From Methylocapsa sp. S129 (GTDB lineage Bacteria > Pseudomonadota > Alphaproteobacteria > Rhizobiales > Beijerinckiaceae), in assembly GCF_009765995.1 (NCBI RefSeq), contig NZ_LMUI01000023.1:1-64000 (forward strand): 64,000 bases of DNA, written 5' to 3'. Under the pieces are notes generated by a model. It did not search any database. It was not told the origin of the DNA and saw only the letters and a program-made list of their open reading frames with translations. Made by a program: the position numbers and the translations under genes. This document shows positions 17,411 through 26,315 of the stretch, piece after piece; position 1 is the stretch's first letter; every line of letters starts with the position of its first letter.

Positions 17411-18034
17411 ATGAATCGCATCTCCCGTTTGTCCCCTCCCAGCCGCGCCGAGACGCCGTCCGAGCCGCTTGACCCGAGCCAGCCGCGCCTGATCGGGAGC
17501 GAGATTCGCGGGCTGCGCAAAGCGCGCGCCATCACGCTGACCGAGCTTGCCGCGGCGAGCGGCTTGTCGATCGGCTATCTGAGCCTGCTGGAGCGCGATC
17601 GCGCGACGCCGTCGATCAAGGCGCTGCATGCCGTATCGCGCGCGCTCGGCGTCACCATCAGTTGGTTTTTCGAAGCGAACGACGTGCCGGAGGACGAACG
17701 CGATCTCGTGGTGCGGCGAGCGCGGCGGCGGCGGCTCGATTATTCGGCCGGCGTGGTCGACGAACTCTTGAGCCCCAACCTGACGGGCGCGCTTGAGCTT
17801 CTGTCGTGCCGGTTCCCTCCCGGCGCCTCATCGGGGGAGGAGCCGTACACGCATTCGGGCGAAGAAGCCGGCGTCGTGCTGCGCGGCCGGCTGGAGCTCT
17901 GGGTCGACGGCCGCATGGTGACGCTAGAGGCGGGCGACAGCTTCGGCTTCCAGAGCGCGCTGCCGCATCGCTACCGCAATCCAGGCCCGGATGAGGCGGA
18001 AGTGATCTGGGCGATCACGCCGCCAAGTTATTGA
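17411..18034 (+). CDS. XRE-family regulator with C-terminal cupin domain, PuuR-like
   Basis: This 207-residue DNA-binding protein has an XRE helix-turn-helix (about residues 30-85, with ITLTELAAASGLSIGYLSLL) and a C-terminal cupin (about 130-205, with THSGEEAGVVLRGRLELWV). The architecture matches PuuR and related regulators of amine and amino acid catabolism, in which the cupin senses a ligand. It is divergent from the FAD oxidoreductase/ABC operon and directly precedes a PuuB-like oxidase, so it probably regulates both sides. The ligand is unknown. Confidence 0.92.
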   Translation: MNRISRLSPPSRAETPSEPLDPSQPRLIGSEIRGLRKARAITLTELAAASGLSIGYLSLLERDRATPSIKALHAVSRALGVTISWFFEANDVPEDERDLVVRRARRRRLDYSAGVVDELLSPNLTGALELLSCRFPPGASSGEEPYTHSGEEAGVVLRGRLELWVDGRMVTLEAGDSFGFQSALPHRYRNPGPDEAEVIWAITPPSY

Positions 18035-18036
18035 GG

Positions 18037-19314
18037 ATGAGCCGTCTCGCCAATCTCTGGGAGGAGACGGCGGTCGCGGCGCCGACTGCCGAACCGCTCA
18101 AGGGCGAAGCCCGCGCTGACGTGCTGGTGGTCGGCGCGGGCTATCTCGGCCTTTCCGCCGCGCTTCACATCGCGGAAGCTGGCGGCGACGCCATTGTCCT
18201 CGAGGCGGAGGCGCCGGGTTATGGCGCATCCGGGCGCAATGGCGGGCAGCTTATCCCCGGACTCAAATATGACCCCGACGAAATCGAAGCTTTGTTCGGC
18301 CGCGAACGGGGCGAGCGGCTATGGCGCTTTGCCGGCGGCACGGCCGATTTCGTGTTCGGCCTCGTCGAACGGCTCGATCTGCGAGCCGAGGCCAGCCGCA
18401 CGGCCTGGATTCAGGGCGTCCATTCCGAGAAGGCCGCCAGGCTCGCGCGGTCCCGCGCCGAACAATGGCAGAGACGCGGCGCCGATGTCGCCTATGTCGA
18501 GGCGCAAGAGGCGGAACGCCTGACCGGCGCCCGCGCCTATATCGGCGCTTTCGTCGATCGCCGCGCCGGGCGCCTGCAACCGCTTTCCTATGCGCGCGAA
18601 CTCGCGCGCGCGGCGATCGCGGCGGGCGCCCGCGTCCATGGCGCCTCGCGGGTCGTCTCGCTCGACAGGCAAGGCGCCGGCTGGAAGGCGACGACGGCGA
18701 CAGGAGCGCAGGTGATAGCCAAAAAGGTTCTCCTTTGCGGCAACGCCTATTCCGACGGATTATTCCCGGAGCTGCCGCGATCGATCGTCGCCGCAACGTC
18801 GCTGCAGATCGCGACCGAACCGCTGCCCGAACCGCTGCGGGGCGCGATACTTCCCGGCGGCGAAGTGTTGTCCGATACACGCAAGGTGATCCGCTATTGG
18901 CGGCTCGACGCGGCGGGGCGCCTGCTGATGGGCGGCCGCGGACCCTATCGCGAACCAGGGGCCGAGAGCGATTGGGCGCATCTGGTGCGCGCGGTGCATG
19001 GGCTCTATCCCGCTTTGCGCGGGATCGCCTTCACGCATCGCTGGGGCGGGCGTGTGGCGATCCATCCCGATTACTGGCCGCGGCTGCATGAGGTGCGCTC
19101 GGGCGTTCTCGCCGCGATCGGCTGTCAGGGACGCGGGATCGGCTGGCAGACGGCCATGGGCGCCGAGCTTGCGCGCCTGGCGATGGACGAGACCTACCAA
19201 TCCGTCCTTCCCGTTTCACCCATCAAGCCGATCCCGTTCTCGCCGCTGAAGCGCGTCGGCTTTACGGCGGCGCTCCATACGATGCGGGCGCTCGACCGGT
19301 TGGGGCTTTCCTGA
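18037..19314 (+). CDS. FAD-dependent amine/amino acid oxidase, PuuB-like (DAO family)
   Basis: This 425-residue flavoprotein of the DAO family has a nucleotide-binding motif (VLVVGAGYLGLSAALHIAE, about residues 31-49), the diagnostic YGASGRNGGQLIPGLK about 35 residues later, and a C-terminal segment GCQGRGIGWQTAMGAELARL that closes the FAD site. Relatives include gamma-glutamylputrescine oxidase and other secondary-amine oxidases. The ATG at 18037 lies 2 bases after the regulator stop; a TTG at 18031 overlapping that stop is an alternative. Oxidative deamination or dealkylation of the imported amine is the likely role. Confidence 0.88.
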   Translation: MSRLANLWEETAVAAPTAEPLKGEARADVLVVGAGYLGLSAALHIAEAGGDAIVLEAEAPGYGASGRNGGQLIPGLKYDPDEIEALFGRERGERLWRFAGGTADFVFGLVERLDLRAEASRTAWIQGVHSEKAARLARSRAEQWQRRGADVAYVEAQEAERLTGARAYIGAFVDRRAGRLQPLSYARELARAAIAAGARVHGASRVVSLDRQGAGWKATTATGAQVIAKKVLLCGNAYSDGLFPELPRSIVAATSLQIATEPLPEPLRGAILPGGEVLSDTRKVIRYWRLDAAGRLLMGGRGPYREPGAESDWAHLVRAVHGLYPALRGIAFTHRWGGRVAIHPDYWPRLHEVRSGVLAAIGCQGRGIGWQTAMGAELARLAMDETYQSVLPVSPIKPIPFSPLKRVGFTAALHTMRALDRLGLS

Positions 19315-19338
19315 GGCGGCATTTCACGGGAGAACAGC

Positions 19339-20157
19339 ATGTCGGAACCTGAGACTGAGACGCTCACGATCGAACGGCGCGGCCCTGTCGCCATCCTGTC
19401 CTTCAATCGCCCGCGTGTGCTTAACGCCTTCGACGGCCCGCTTGTCGAGGCGACCACGCGGGCGATGGCCGAATTGTCCGCGGACGAGAAAGTGCTCGCG
19501 ATCGTGGTCCGCGGCGAGGGGCGCGCCTTCTCGGCGGGATTCGACCTCAAGGCCGGCGCCGCGACGGCCGGTCAGCGCATGCTCGCTGACTGGCGACGAG
19601 TGCTGGAAGCCGATTTTGCGTTCATCATGGCCTGCTGGGACTGTCCAAAGCCGACGATCGCCGCCATCCATGGCTTTTGCATCGGCGGCGCGTTTGAATT
19701 GTCGCTCGCCTGCGACATCACAGTGGCGGCGGCGGGCACGCGCCTCGGCGCGCCGGAAGTGAAGTTCGGGTCTGGCGCGGTTGCAATGCTGCTGCCCTTC
19801 GTCACGGGCGCGAAAGCCGCCAAAGAGATCCTGCTCACAGGCGACGACCATCTCAGCGCCGAGCGCGCGCTGGCGCTCGGCATCGTCAATCATGTGACGC
19901 CGGCGGGCGAGGAGATGGCCAAGGCGCTCGCCATCGCCGAAAGCATCGCCGCCGCCGATCCGGTGGCGGTGCAATTGTCGAAACGCGCGCTCAATCGGAG
20001 CTACGAAGCCATGGGCCTGAAGACAGCGCTCGCCCAGGCGCTGGAAATCGACATTTTCATTGAAGGCGCCGGCGGCCCAAAGCGCGCCGAGTTCGATCGC
20101 ATCCGCCGGGAGCAGGGCTTAAAGGCCGCCCTCGCCTGGCGCGACGGGACTGCTTGA
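19339..20157 (+). CDS. Enoyl-CoA hydratase/isomerase family protein
   Basis: This 272-residue crotonase-fold protein has an oxyanion-hole stretch at AGFDLKAGA (about residues 66-74) and the conserved HGFCIGGAFELSLACDI (about residues 112-128). The latter carries the Gly that binds the thioester carbonyl. The Glu pair of a classical hydratase is only partly evident (APEVKFG), so hydratase or isomerase/hydrolase activity remains open. The start has GGGAG 7 bases upstream and follows the oxidase by 24 bases. It would act after the acyl-CoA dehydrogenase at 8733. Confidence 0.88.
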   Translation: MSEPETETLTIERRGPVAILSFNRPRVLNAFDGPLVEATTRAMAELSADEKVLAIVVRGEGRAFSAGFDLKAGAATAGQRMLADWRRVLEADFAFIMACWDCPKPTIAAIHGFCIGGAFELSLACDITVAAAGTRLGAPEVKFGSGAVAMLLPFVTGAKAAKEILLTGDDHLSAERALALGIVNHVTPAGEEMAKALAIAESIAAADPVAVQLSKRALNRSYEAMGLKTALAQALEIDIFIEGAGGPKRAEFDRIRREQGLKAALAWRDGTA

Positions 20158-20185
20158 TCCGCATCGACGCCGGCCATCACGCCGC

Positions 20186-21115
20186 TCACGCGAACGCTTC
20201 GCGAATTTCCGCGCCGATCGCCGCCAGAGCGGTCGCGGCGTAAGGAATGGCGGCGCCAAGGCCGTAGAAATGATGGATCATGCCGGGATGTTGGCAATGG
20301 TGGACTTCGACGCCGGCGCGCGCCAGCGCAACGGCGTAGAGAGCGCCTTCGTCGCTCAACGGATCATATTCGGCGGTATGGATGAGCGCGGGCGGCAGAT
20401 CGTGAAAATCGATCGCCTGCGACGGGGAAACCATAGAATTATCGGGGTCGAGCCCCTCGATGCGATAATGCTCCCAATAGCGGATCATCGTTCGCTCTTC
20501 GAGAAAATAGCCGGTTCCGAGCGCCTGCCGCGATTGGGTGCGGCCCAGCGCATCCATAACAGGGCAAAGCAACACTTGCAGCGCGATTCGAAGGCCGCGC
20601 TTTCTGGCCAATTGGCAAATGACGACGGCCAGATTGCCGCCCGCCGAATCCCCCGCCACGCCGATGCGCGCGGGATCGAGGCCAAAGCGCGCGGGCTGCG
20701 CATTTATGATTTCGACGGCGGCGAGGCAATCTTCGATGGCGGCCGGAAAGCGATGTTCGGGCGCCAGACGATAATCGACGGCGATGACCCGGCATTGCCC
20801 TGCTGCGGCCAAGGCGCGACAGATGCCGCCATGCGACGCCAAGTCGCCCGACAGCCAGCCGCCGCCATGAAAGTAGATAAGTCCCGGCAGAAACTCTTGA
20901 GACAGCGCGGCGGGCGAATAGATTCGGATCGGAATCGCGCCGCCCGGCAAACGTTCGTCGCGCTCGTCGACTCGAACGCCCGGCGTTGCGCCCGCAAAAG
21001 CGGCCAGCCCCGTGAGCCCTTCGCGCATCTCCGCGATCGTCGGCTCGCTTGTTCGACCTTTTGCACTGGCGCCCGCCAGATCTAGAAAACGGCGCGCGAA
21101 TCTGTCCATGGCCAT
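20186..21115 (-). CDS. Alpha/beta hydrolase of the hormone-sensitive-lipase/acetyl-esterase family
   Basis: This 309-residue esterase has the HSL-family HGGGW oxyanion motif, the nucleophile elbow GDSAGGN, an Asp in the HTAEYDPLSDEG segment and the catalytic His in GMIHHF near the C-terminus. The ATG at 21115 places the start 7 bases after the carrier protein gene stop; an ATG at 21109 is equally possible. Being co-transcribed with a carrier protein, it may hydrolyse a thioester or ester intermediate (product release or editing). That role is inferred from position. Confidence 0.88.
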   Translation of the reverse strand: MAMDRFARRFLDLAGASAKGRTSEPTIAEMREGLTGLAAFAGATPGVRVDERDERLPGGAIPIRIYSPAALSQEFLPGLIYFHGGGWLSGDLASHGGICRALAAAGQCRVIAVDYRLAPEHRFPAAIEDCLAAVEIINAQPARFGLDPARIGVAGDSAGGNLAVVICQLARKRGLRIALQVLLCPVMDALGRTQSRQALGTGYFLEERTMIRYWEHYRIEGLDPDNSMVSPSQAIDFHDLPPALIHTAEYDPLSDEGALYAVALARAGVEVHHCQHPGMIHHFYGLGAAIPYAATALAAIGAEIREAFA

Positions 21116-21122
21116 TCGAGCG

Positions 21123-21380
21123 TCAAAGGCTCCGCAGGCGGCCGACCAGCGCTTCGACCGCTTCGATCGAGCGGAAATTGTCCGGATGCAAATCGGCGTC
21201 CGGGATGGAAATGTCGAACTCGACCTCGACGGCAAGCATCAGCTTGACCATCGCCATCGAGGTGAGGCCGGCGGCGTAAAGATCAGCGTCGCTGGCGAGA
21301 CCGGCGAGCGAAGAGCGCTCAGGCATGACCTGACCGACAATTTCAACGAGCCGGCTGGTCATATCGGCACGGTCCAACAT
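21123..21380 (-). CDS. Acyl carrier protein, probable partner of the amino acid:carrier protein ligase
   Basis: This 85-residue carrier protein has a phosphopantetheine site in DLYAAGLTSMAMVKLML (Ser of GLTSM). It resembles the stand-alone carrier proteins loaded by class II synthetase-like amino acid:CP ligases, which share the DLYAAGL-S and EFDI-PD pattern. The ATG at 21380 with AAGGTG 7 bases upstream is preferred over the GTG at 21389. It is divergent from the acyl-CoA dehydrogenase and ligase genes at 21689-23857 and co-oriented with the esterase. It should be converted to the holo form by a phosphopantetheinyl transferase encoded elsewhere. Confidence 0.87.
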   Translation of the reverse strand: MLDRADMTSRLVEIVGQVMPERSSLAGLASDADLYAAGLTSMAMVKLMLAVEVEFDISIPDADLHPDNFRSIEAVEALVGRLRSL

Positions 21381-21688
21381 GTTCGTCACCTTCTGTCCCA
21401 GGATGGCACAACATCGCAGCCATACCTTTTGAATCGAATATGATCCTTCTCATAAACTAATCGTATTAATTTTCGACCAACGTTGCCTCAAAAAACCCCT
21501 CGATTGCGGAACAAATTGTTAACTAGTGGACGAAAGCTTTCTCGATTATTTGTAGAAAATGCGCGATAGGTGGTGCAAGCAACATTAAATACGATCATAC
21601 ATCAGATAATCGGGGTTCATTATTATTAATATACTCGCGCTCCGCTAGCCGTCGTTGATGTGGCGCGAGATACCGGAGACTCGGGATC
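21381..21688. other. AT-rich divergent intergenic region
   Basis: These about 300 bases between the divergent carrier protein and acyl-CoA dehydrogenase genes are clearly richer in A and T than their surroundings (for example around 21450-21480 and 21590-21635). They must hold the promoters of both arms of the carrier-protein cluster. No single -35/-10 pair stands out enough to assign, and no open frame or hairpin terminator was seen. Confidence 0.6.
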
Positions 21689-22912
21689 ATGACTTCGAAC
21701 ATCAGCCGCTTCCCCCTTCGCAACGCCCATGCCAACGCCGCAGCTAAAGATAATTCGGGAAGCCTGAGGACGCGCGCGGCGGCGGCCGCGGAAGTCGCGG
21801 CCAGATTTGCCGATGCGGTCGATCGCGAGGGCCGCTTCCCCAAGGAAGCCTTCGACGCCATTCGCGAACAGAGATTGCTGGGCATATTGATCCCGGCGGC
21901 GCTAGGCGGCGAAGACGCGAGCGCCGCGGAAGTCGTGGATGTCTGCTACATCCTGGGCCGCGCCTGCGCCTCAAGTGCGATGATCTATGCGATGCATCAA
22001 ACCAAGATCGCCTGCCTGGTCCGCCATTCCGCAGGCAATGTGTGGCAGGAAGGCTTGCAGCGGCGGATCGCCGAAAAGCAATTGCTGATGGCGTCATCAA
22101 CGACCGAAGGCGCCAATGGCGGCAACATCCGCTCCAGCGAAGCGGCGATCCAGACCAAAGGTTCGCGCATCGCCCTGGAGCGCAACGCCTCCGTCATCTC
22201 TTACGGCGAACATGCCGACGGCATCGTGACGACTGCGCGCCGCGCCGAGGCCGCCGCCAGTTCGGATCAGGTGCTGGTCGCTTTCCTCAGAGAAGATTAC
22301 ACGCTGGAGCGCACGCAATCCTGGGATACGCTGGGCATGCGCGGTACCTGCAGCGTCGGCTTCATGCTGCGCGCGCAAGGCGATCCCAATCAGATTCTGC
22401 CCGAACCCTATGATCGCATTCACAGCCAGACCATGATGCCGCTCGCCCATTTGTTCTGGAGCGCCGCATGGAGCGGCGTCGCCGCCGGCGCAGTGCAGCG
22501 CGCGCGCGCTTTCGTGCGCAAGGCGGCGCGCGCCGCTGAGGGCAAACTCCCTCCGGCCGCGGCGCATCTGACGCGGGCGCGGGTTTCGCTCGAAACTTTG
22601 CGCGGCGCGGTTCAATCCGCCTTGCGGAAATTCGAGCTTCATTCCAGCGATCCGCAAAGCCTGACCGCGATGGACGTCCAGATCGCGCTGAACTTCCTGA
22701 AAGTGGAAGCTTCCGAGCTTGCCGTCACGATCGTCATGAGCGCGATGCGCGCCTGCGGCCTGTCAGGATATCGCAATGACAGCGAATTTGCGATGGGCCG
22801 GTACCTGCGCGACATCCTCTCTTCGCCGATCATGATCAACAATGACCGTATCCTCGCCGATTCGCAGGCCGCCGTAATGATGAGCGACGTCCCAGCCGGA
22901 TTGAGCGAATAA
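21689..22912 (+). CDS. Acyl-CoA dehydrogenase-family protein of the carrier-protein cluster
   Basis: This 407-residue flavoprotein has the acyl-CoA dehydrogenase fold: a helical N-terminus (about residues 25-125), a beta middle domain that includes ASSTTEGANGGNIRSSEAAI, and a helical C-terminus. The usual C-terminal catalytic Glu segment is not obvious, and RYLRDILSSPIMINND ends the fold. Homologues of this type oxidise carrier-bound aminoacyl or acyl groups rather than CoA esters. It lies 21 bases before the amino acid:CP ligase, so an aminoacyl-carrier substrate is a reasonable inference. The ATG at 21689 has CGGGA upstream. Confidence 0.85.
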   Translation: MTSNISRFPLRNAHANAAAKDNSGSLRTRAAAAAEVAARFADAVDREGRFPKEAFDAIREQRLLGILIPAALGGEDASAAEVVDVCYILGRACASSAMIYAMHQTKIACLVRHSAGNVWQEGLQRRIAEKQLLMASSTTEGANGGNIRSSEAAIQTKGSRIALERNASVISYGEHADGIVTTARRAEAAASSDQVLVAFLREDYTLERTQSWDTLGMRGTCSVGFMLRAQGDPNQILPEPYDRIHSQTMMPLAHLFWSAAWSGVAAGAVQRARAFVRKAARAAEGKLPPAAAHLTRARVSLETLRGAVQSALRKFELHSSDPQSLTAMDVQIALNFLKVEASELAVTIVMSAMRACGLSGYRNDSEFAMGRYLRDILSSPIMINNDRILADSQAAVMMSDVPAGLSE

Positions 22913-22933
22913 TCAAACAACGGGAGCGCCCGC

Positions 22934-23857
22934 ATGACGATAGCCCAAAAAACATTCGGCCAACCCAAGGCCTCGCCGGAAGTTCTGCTCGATACTTTGT
23001 TCCGGCCGATGGGCGTCGATGGCGTTTATGGCCGCACCGGGCGCTATGAGGGCGTCGTCGAAGCGCTCGCCGCGCTGATCTCCAGGCATCGCGAACCGCA
23101 AGCGGAAATTCTCCGCTTTCCCCCGGTCGTTAGCCGCGCTTTGATCGAGAAATCGGGTTATCTCAAAAGCTTTCCCCATCTGTTGGGTTGCGTGTGCTCG
23201 CTAAGCGGGAGCGAGCGCGAAATCGGCGCCGCGGTCGACCGCTTTGCCGCAGGGCAGGAATGGACCGACGCCCTATCGACCGGCGACCTGGTTCTGGCCC
23301 CGGCCGCCTGCTACCCGATCTATCCGATGGCCGCCGCCGCGGGGCCGGTCCCCGCCGATGGCCTGATGTTCGACGTCGCCAGCGATTGTTTCCGCCGCGA
23401 GCCGTCGCGCGACATCGACCGGTTCCAGTCGTTTCGCATGCGCGAATATGTGTTCATCGGCGCGCCCGCGCAGGTGCAGGCGTTTCGCGAGCGCTGGATG
23501 ACGCGCGCGACGGGCATCGCGGACGCGCTGGGGCTCAGCTATCGCGTCGAGACAGCCAGCGACCCGTTCTTTGGGCGCGGCGGCGTGCTGGTCGGCAAGG
23601 CCCAGGTGCAGCAGGAATTGAAGTTCGAACTGGTCGTGCCGGTTCGCTCCGCCGAACAGCCGACCGCGTGTATGAGCTTCAATTATCACCGCGATCATTT
23701 CGGATTGACCTGGAATATGCGCAATAGCGCGGGCGAGCCCGCTCACACCGGCTGCGTCGCCTTCGGCATGGATCGTCTGGCCGTCGCCTTGTTCGCCACG
23801 CATGGCGTCGAAGTCGCGCAATGGCCGGCATCGGTCAGGGCCGTGCTCCAACTCTGA
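22934..23857 (+). CDS. Amino acid--[carrier protein] ligase (class II aminoacyl-tRNA synthetase-like)
   Basis: This 307-residue enzyme lacks a tRNA-binding domain and looks like the catalytic core of atypical seryl-tRNA synthetases. Motif 2 lies in FRREPSRDIDRFQSFRMREY (about residues 153-172) and motif 3 in GCVAFGMDRLAVALF (about 273-287). Cys126, Glu171 and Cys274 sit where the Bradyrhizobium and Agrobacterium ligases bind zinc, which recognises the substrate amino group. The known enzymes activate glycine or alanine and load it on the phosphopantetheine of a small carrier. The gene follows the acyl-CoA dehydrogenase homologue and has a GGGAG site. The amino acid used here is not determined. 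Confidence 0.92.
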   Translation: MTIAQKTFGQPKASPEVLLDTLFRPMGVDGVYGRTGRYEGVVEALAALISRHREPQAEILRFPPVVSRALIEKSGYLKSFPHLLGCVCSLSGSEREIGAAVDRFAAGQEWTDALSTGDLVLAPAACYPIYPMAAAAGPVPADGLMFDVASDCFRREPSRDIDRFQSFRMREYVFIGAPAQVQAFRERWMTRATGIADALGLSYRVETASDPFFGRGGVLVGKAQVQQELKFELVVPVRSAEQPTACMSFNYHRDHFGLTWNMRNSAGEPAHTGCVAFGMDRLAVALFATHGVEVAQWPASVRAVLQL

Positions 23858-23885
23858 CCGGGCAAGGGCCCGGCGAAGGCAAAGC

Positions 23886-24620
23886 TTAGGCGGTGCTGCC
23901 GGCGTCCACCGTCATCACCGCGCCGGTAATGTTGCGGCCTGTCTCGCCGATCAAGAACGCGGCCATATCCGCGATATCGCCGGCTTCCGCCAGGCGGCGC
24001 AAGGCGCTGCGGTCGGCGATGCGTTTGCGTTGGGCGTCGTCGAGCCCGCGCGTCATTTCCGTATCGATGAAGCCCGGCGCAATGGCGTTGACCGTGATCC
24101 CCAAGCGCCCAACCTCGCGCGCAAGCGATTTGGTGAAGCCAATCATCGCGGCCTTGCTGGCGCCGTAGACCGAGAGCGCGTTATAGCCAGTCGAAGCGAT
24201 GATCGAGGACAGGTTGACGACGCGTCCCCGGCCCTCCGCCATCATGCCGCGCACCACATATTTCGTCAGGACGATCGGCGAAAGGTTATTGAGACGCAGC
24301 AACGCCTCGATCTGGCTATTGGGCATTGTCGCAAGCAACCCTTCCGTGCCGATGCCCGCATTATTGACCAGGCCGTATATCGGCCCTCGGTCGCGACGCG
24401 CTTGCCGAACGAACTCGGGCATGGCTTCGATTTGCGCGAGATCAAGCGCCGCGAAGCGCAGCGCGCCGGCCGCCTGCCCTTTACCGGCGGCGATCGCCGC
24501 CTCGAGCTCGTCGCTCGTACGCCGTGCGACCGCGGTGACGTCATAGCCGGACGACGCGAGCTTTCTGGCGATCGCCAGCCCGATGCCTCGACTCGCGCCG
24601 GTGACAATCACATTATCCAT
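23886..24620 (-). CDS. Short-chain dehydrogenase/reductase, FabG-like
   Basis: This 244-residue SDR has the cofactor motif TGASRGIG (about residues 7-14), NNAG (about 87-90), catalytic Ser in VNLSSIIAST, and YGASK (Tyr and Lys at about 149 and 153). Family members of this shape reduce beta-keto groups on carrier- or CoA-bound thioesters with NADPH. It is the third gene of a minus-strand unit after a carrier protein and an adenylating enzyme, overlapping the latter by 8 bases, so reduction of a carrier-bound intermediate is likely. It is convergent with the ligase gene, 28 bases away. Confidence 0.9.
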   Translation of the reverse strand: MDNVIVTGASRGIGLAIARKLASSGYDVTAVARRTSDELEAAIAAGKGQAAGALRFAALDLAQIEAMPEFVRQARRDRGPIYGLVNNAGIGTEGLLATMPNSQIEALLRLNNLSPIVLTKYVVRGMMAEGRGRVVNLSSIIASTGYNALSVYGASKAAMIGFTKSLAREVGRLGITVNAIAPGFIDTEMTRGLDDAQRKRIADRSALRRLAEAGDIADMAAFLIGETGRNITGAVMTVDAGSTA

Positions 24621-25995
24621 TGCGCGCGAGCTTTCCGCTTGGCGTGACGGCGAGCGTGGGAACGAAGCGAACGAGCGCCGGCACTTTATAAGGCGCGAGC
24701 TGCCTCGCGCAGGCGGCGATGATCTCGTCCTTCAAGCCCGGCGCTTCGATCACGCCCTCATTGAGGACGACATCGGCCGCGACCAGCGCGCCGGTGATCG
24801 GATTCCGGCGCGCTTTCACGAGGCTGGCGTGCACGCCGGCGTGCATATTGATCACCGCCTCGACTTCCTCCGGGTTCACTTTGGCGCCGCCGACATTGAT
24901 GATGCCGCCGCGGCGTCCGACAAAATAACCCCGATCGCCGCGCAGCTCGATCATGTCGCCGGTGTCGACGAAGCTTTCGGCGTCGCGCAAAATTGGGGCG
25001 CTTTGGCCGAGATAGCGCAAGGCCGTGCGGCCGGAGCGGATGGCCAGCGAACCGTCGACAACTTTCAGGGCGGCGCCATTGTCTCGTTCACCCAGATAGG
25101 CGGCCGGGAATCCAGCCTGTCCGTCTTCGACCTCGAAGCCGACGCCCGCTTCCGTCGAGGCGAAGGCATGGGCGACGCGCGCGCGGGGATAGAGAGCCGC
25201 CAATGCATTGAGCACGGAAGAATCGGCGATTTCGCCCGACAGGCGCACATATTCGGGGTCCATGCGACGCGCCGCCGCGTTCATCAGAACCAGTCGCCAA
25301 TGCGAGGGCGTTCCCGAAATATGCGTCACACCTGCGACGCCTGCGCGGATCAGAAAATCGTCGACCGTCTCGCCGGCGTTCCGCAACGTCAACGAGCCCC
25401 TGCCGGCAATCGCGCGCAAGAAAATCTGCAGGCCGCCATAGCGCCGGATGTCATAGAACGTCGCCCAATTCTGGACCAAGGCTTGCGGGGCGCTGCGCGT
25501 AATCGCGCCGGTCAGCGTCGCCAGGGTATGAACGACCATTTTCGGATCGCCGGTGGTTCCGGAGGTCAGCAGCACCCATTCCGTGGCAAAGCGCCTGACG
25601 GTCGACGCCGCGCGCGGTTGCAAGGGCAAAACGCAGGGCGCGAGGATCGCGACATCGACCCCTTGCGGCGGCGGGTCGTCCCCGCCGTAGACGATGGCGT
25701 CGGCCTCGGCGTCGCGGATGACGGCGCCCCAATGCTTCGACTCAAGATCGGGCGGACAGAGGACGATGCGGCGCGCCCAGCCATCAAGCTCGATCAGCGC
25801 CGCCGCGGTCTTCAATTGGTCGCCGGCCATCAGGACGATTGAACGGCCCTCAAGCGCGTCGAAATAGCCGCCAAGACTCGTTGCATTTGAAAAATCGTCA
25901 AGCGCGAGGGAGGCGCCCATCATCCCAATCGCCCGGCCAACGCCGGCGCCGGCCTTAAGCAGATCCGTCAGCGACAGAGATTCAGGCTGCGACAT
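24613..25995 (-). CDS. AMP-forming acyl/amino acid adenylating enzyme
   Basis: This 460-residue ANL-superfamily enzyme has the P-loop motif LLTSGTTGDPKMVVHT (about residues 141-156), a FASTEAG-type motif (about 275), FVDTGD (about 342) and the C-terminal catalytic Lys in TPSGKLARNG at the very end. At 460 residues it is short for the family (about 500-600), because the N-terminal subdomain is compact. It overlaps the second carrier protein gene by 14 bases, which suggests that it loads that carrier. The acid it activates is unknown. Confidence 0.9.
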   Translation of the reverse strand: MSQPESLSLTDLLKAGAGVGRAIGMMGASLALDDFSNATSLGGYFDALEGRSIVLMAGDQLKTAAALIELDGWARRIVLCPPDLESKHWGAVIRDAEADAIVYGGDDPPPQGVDVAILAPCVLPLQPRAASTVRRFATEWVLLTSGTTGDPKMVVHTLATLTGAITRSAPQALVQNWATFYDIRRYGGLQIFLRAIAGRGSLTLRNAGETVDDFLIRAGVAGVTHISGTPSHWRLVLMNAAARRMDPEYVRLSGEIADSSVLNALAALYPRARVAHAFASTEAGVGFEVEDGQAGFPAAYLGERDNGAALKVVDGSLAIRSGRTALRYLGQSAPILRDAESFVDTGDMIELRGDRGYFVGRRGGIINVGGAKVNPEEVEAVINMHAGVHASLVKARRNPITGALVAADVVLNEGVIEAPGLKDEIIAACARQLAPYKVPALVRFVPTLAVTPSGKLARNG

Positions 25996-26227
25996 GTTCG
26001 TAGAAGGCGATCAGCTCGCCGATCGTATTGGGAAATTTGACCTCGGCGGACGCCGTAAAAGGGTCGACGCCGATCGCATCTTCAAGACGCGCGACCAAGA
26101 TGGCGAAGCAAAGGGAATCCAGGCCAGAATCAAGCAATGACAAATCGTCGGTCAATGGCGCGAGCGTTTTCTTCTGTTCGGCCGCAACCTGCTGAATCTG
26201 CGAGATTATTATTGATCTGGTCGTCAT
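25982..26227 (-). CDS. Acyl/peptidyl carrier protein
   Basis: This 81-residue carrier protein has a phosphopantetheine attachment Ser in LLDSGLDSLCFAIL (GLDSL). It differs from the carrier at 21123, which has GLTSM, so the cluster has two separate tethers. It is first in the minus-strand unit followed by the adenylating enzyme (14-base overlap) and the SDR. The ATG at 26227 lies 88 bases from the divergent gene at 26316. Confidence 0.9.
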   Translation of the reverse strand: MTTRSIIISQIQQVAAEQKKTLAPLTDDLSLLDSGLDSLCFAILVARLEDAIGVDPFTASAEVKFPNTIGELIAFYEHVAA

Positions 26228-26315
26228 TTGTCGCTGCGCCTCAGCATTTGGTAACGTCTGCAGTGTACTCTATTTTGCATGTATTCCGTTAATGAACTGA
26301 ATAGACGGTAAACCG

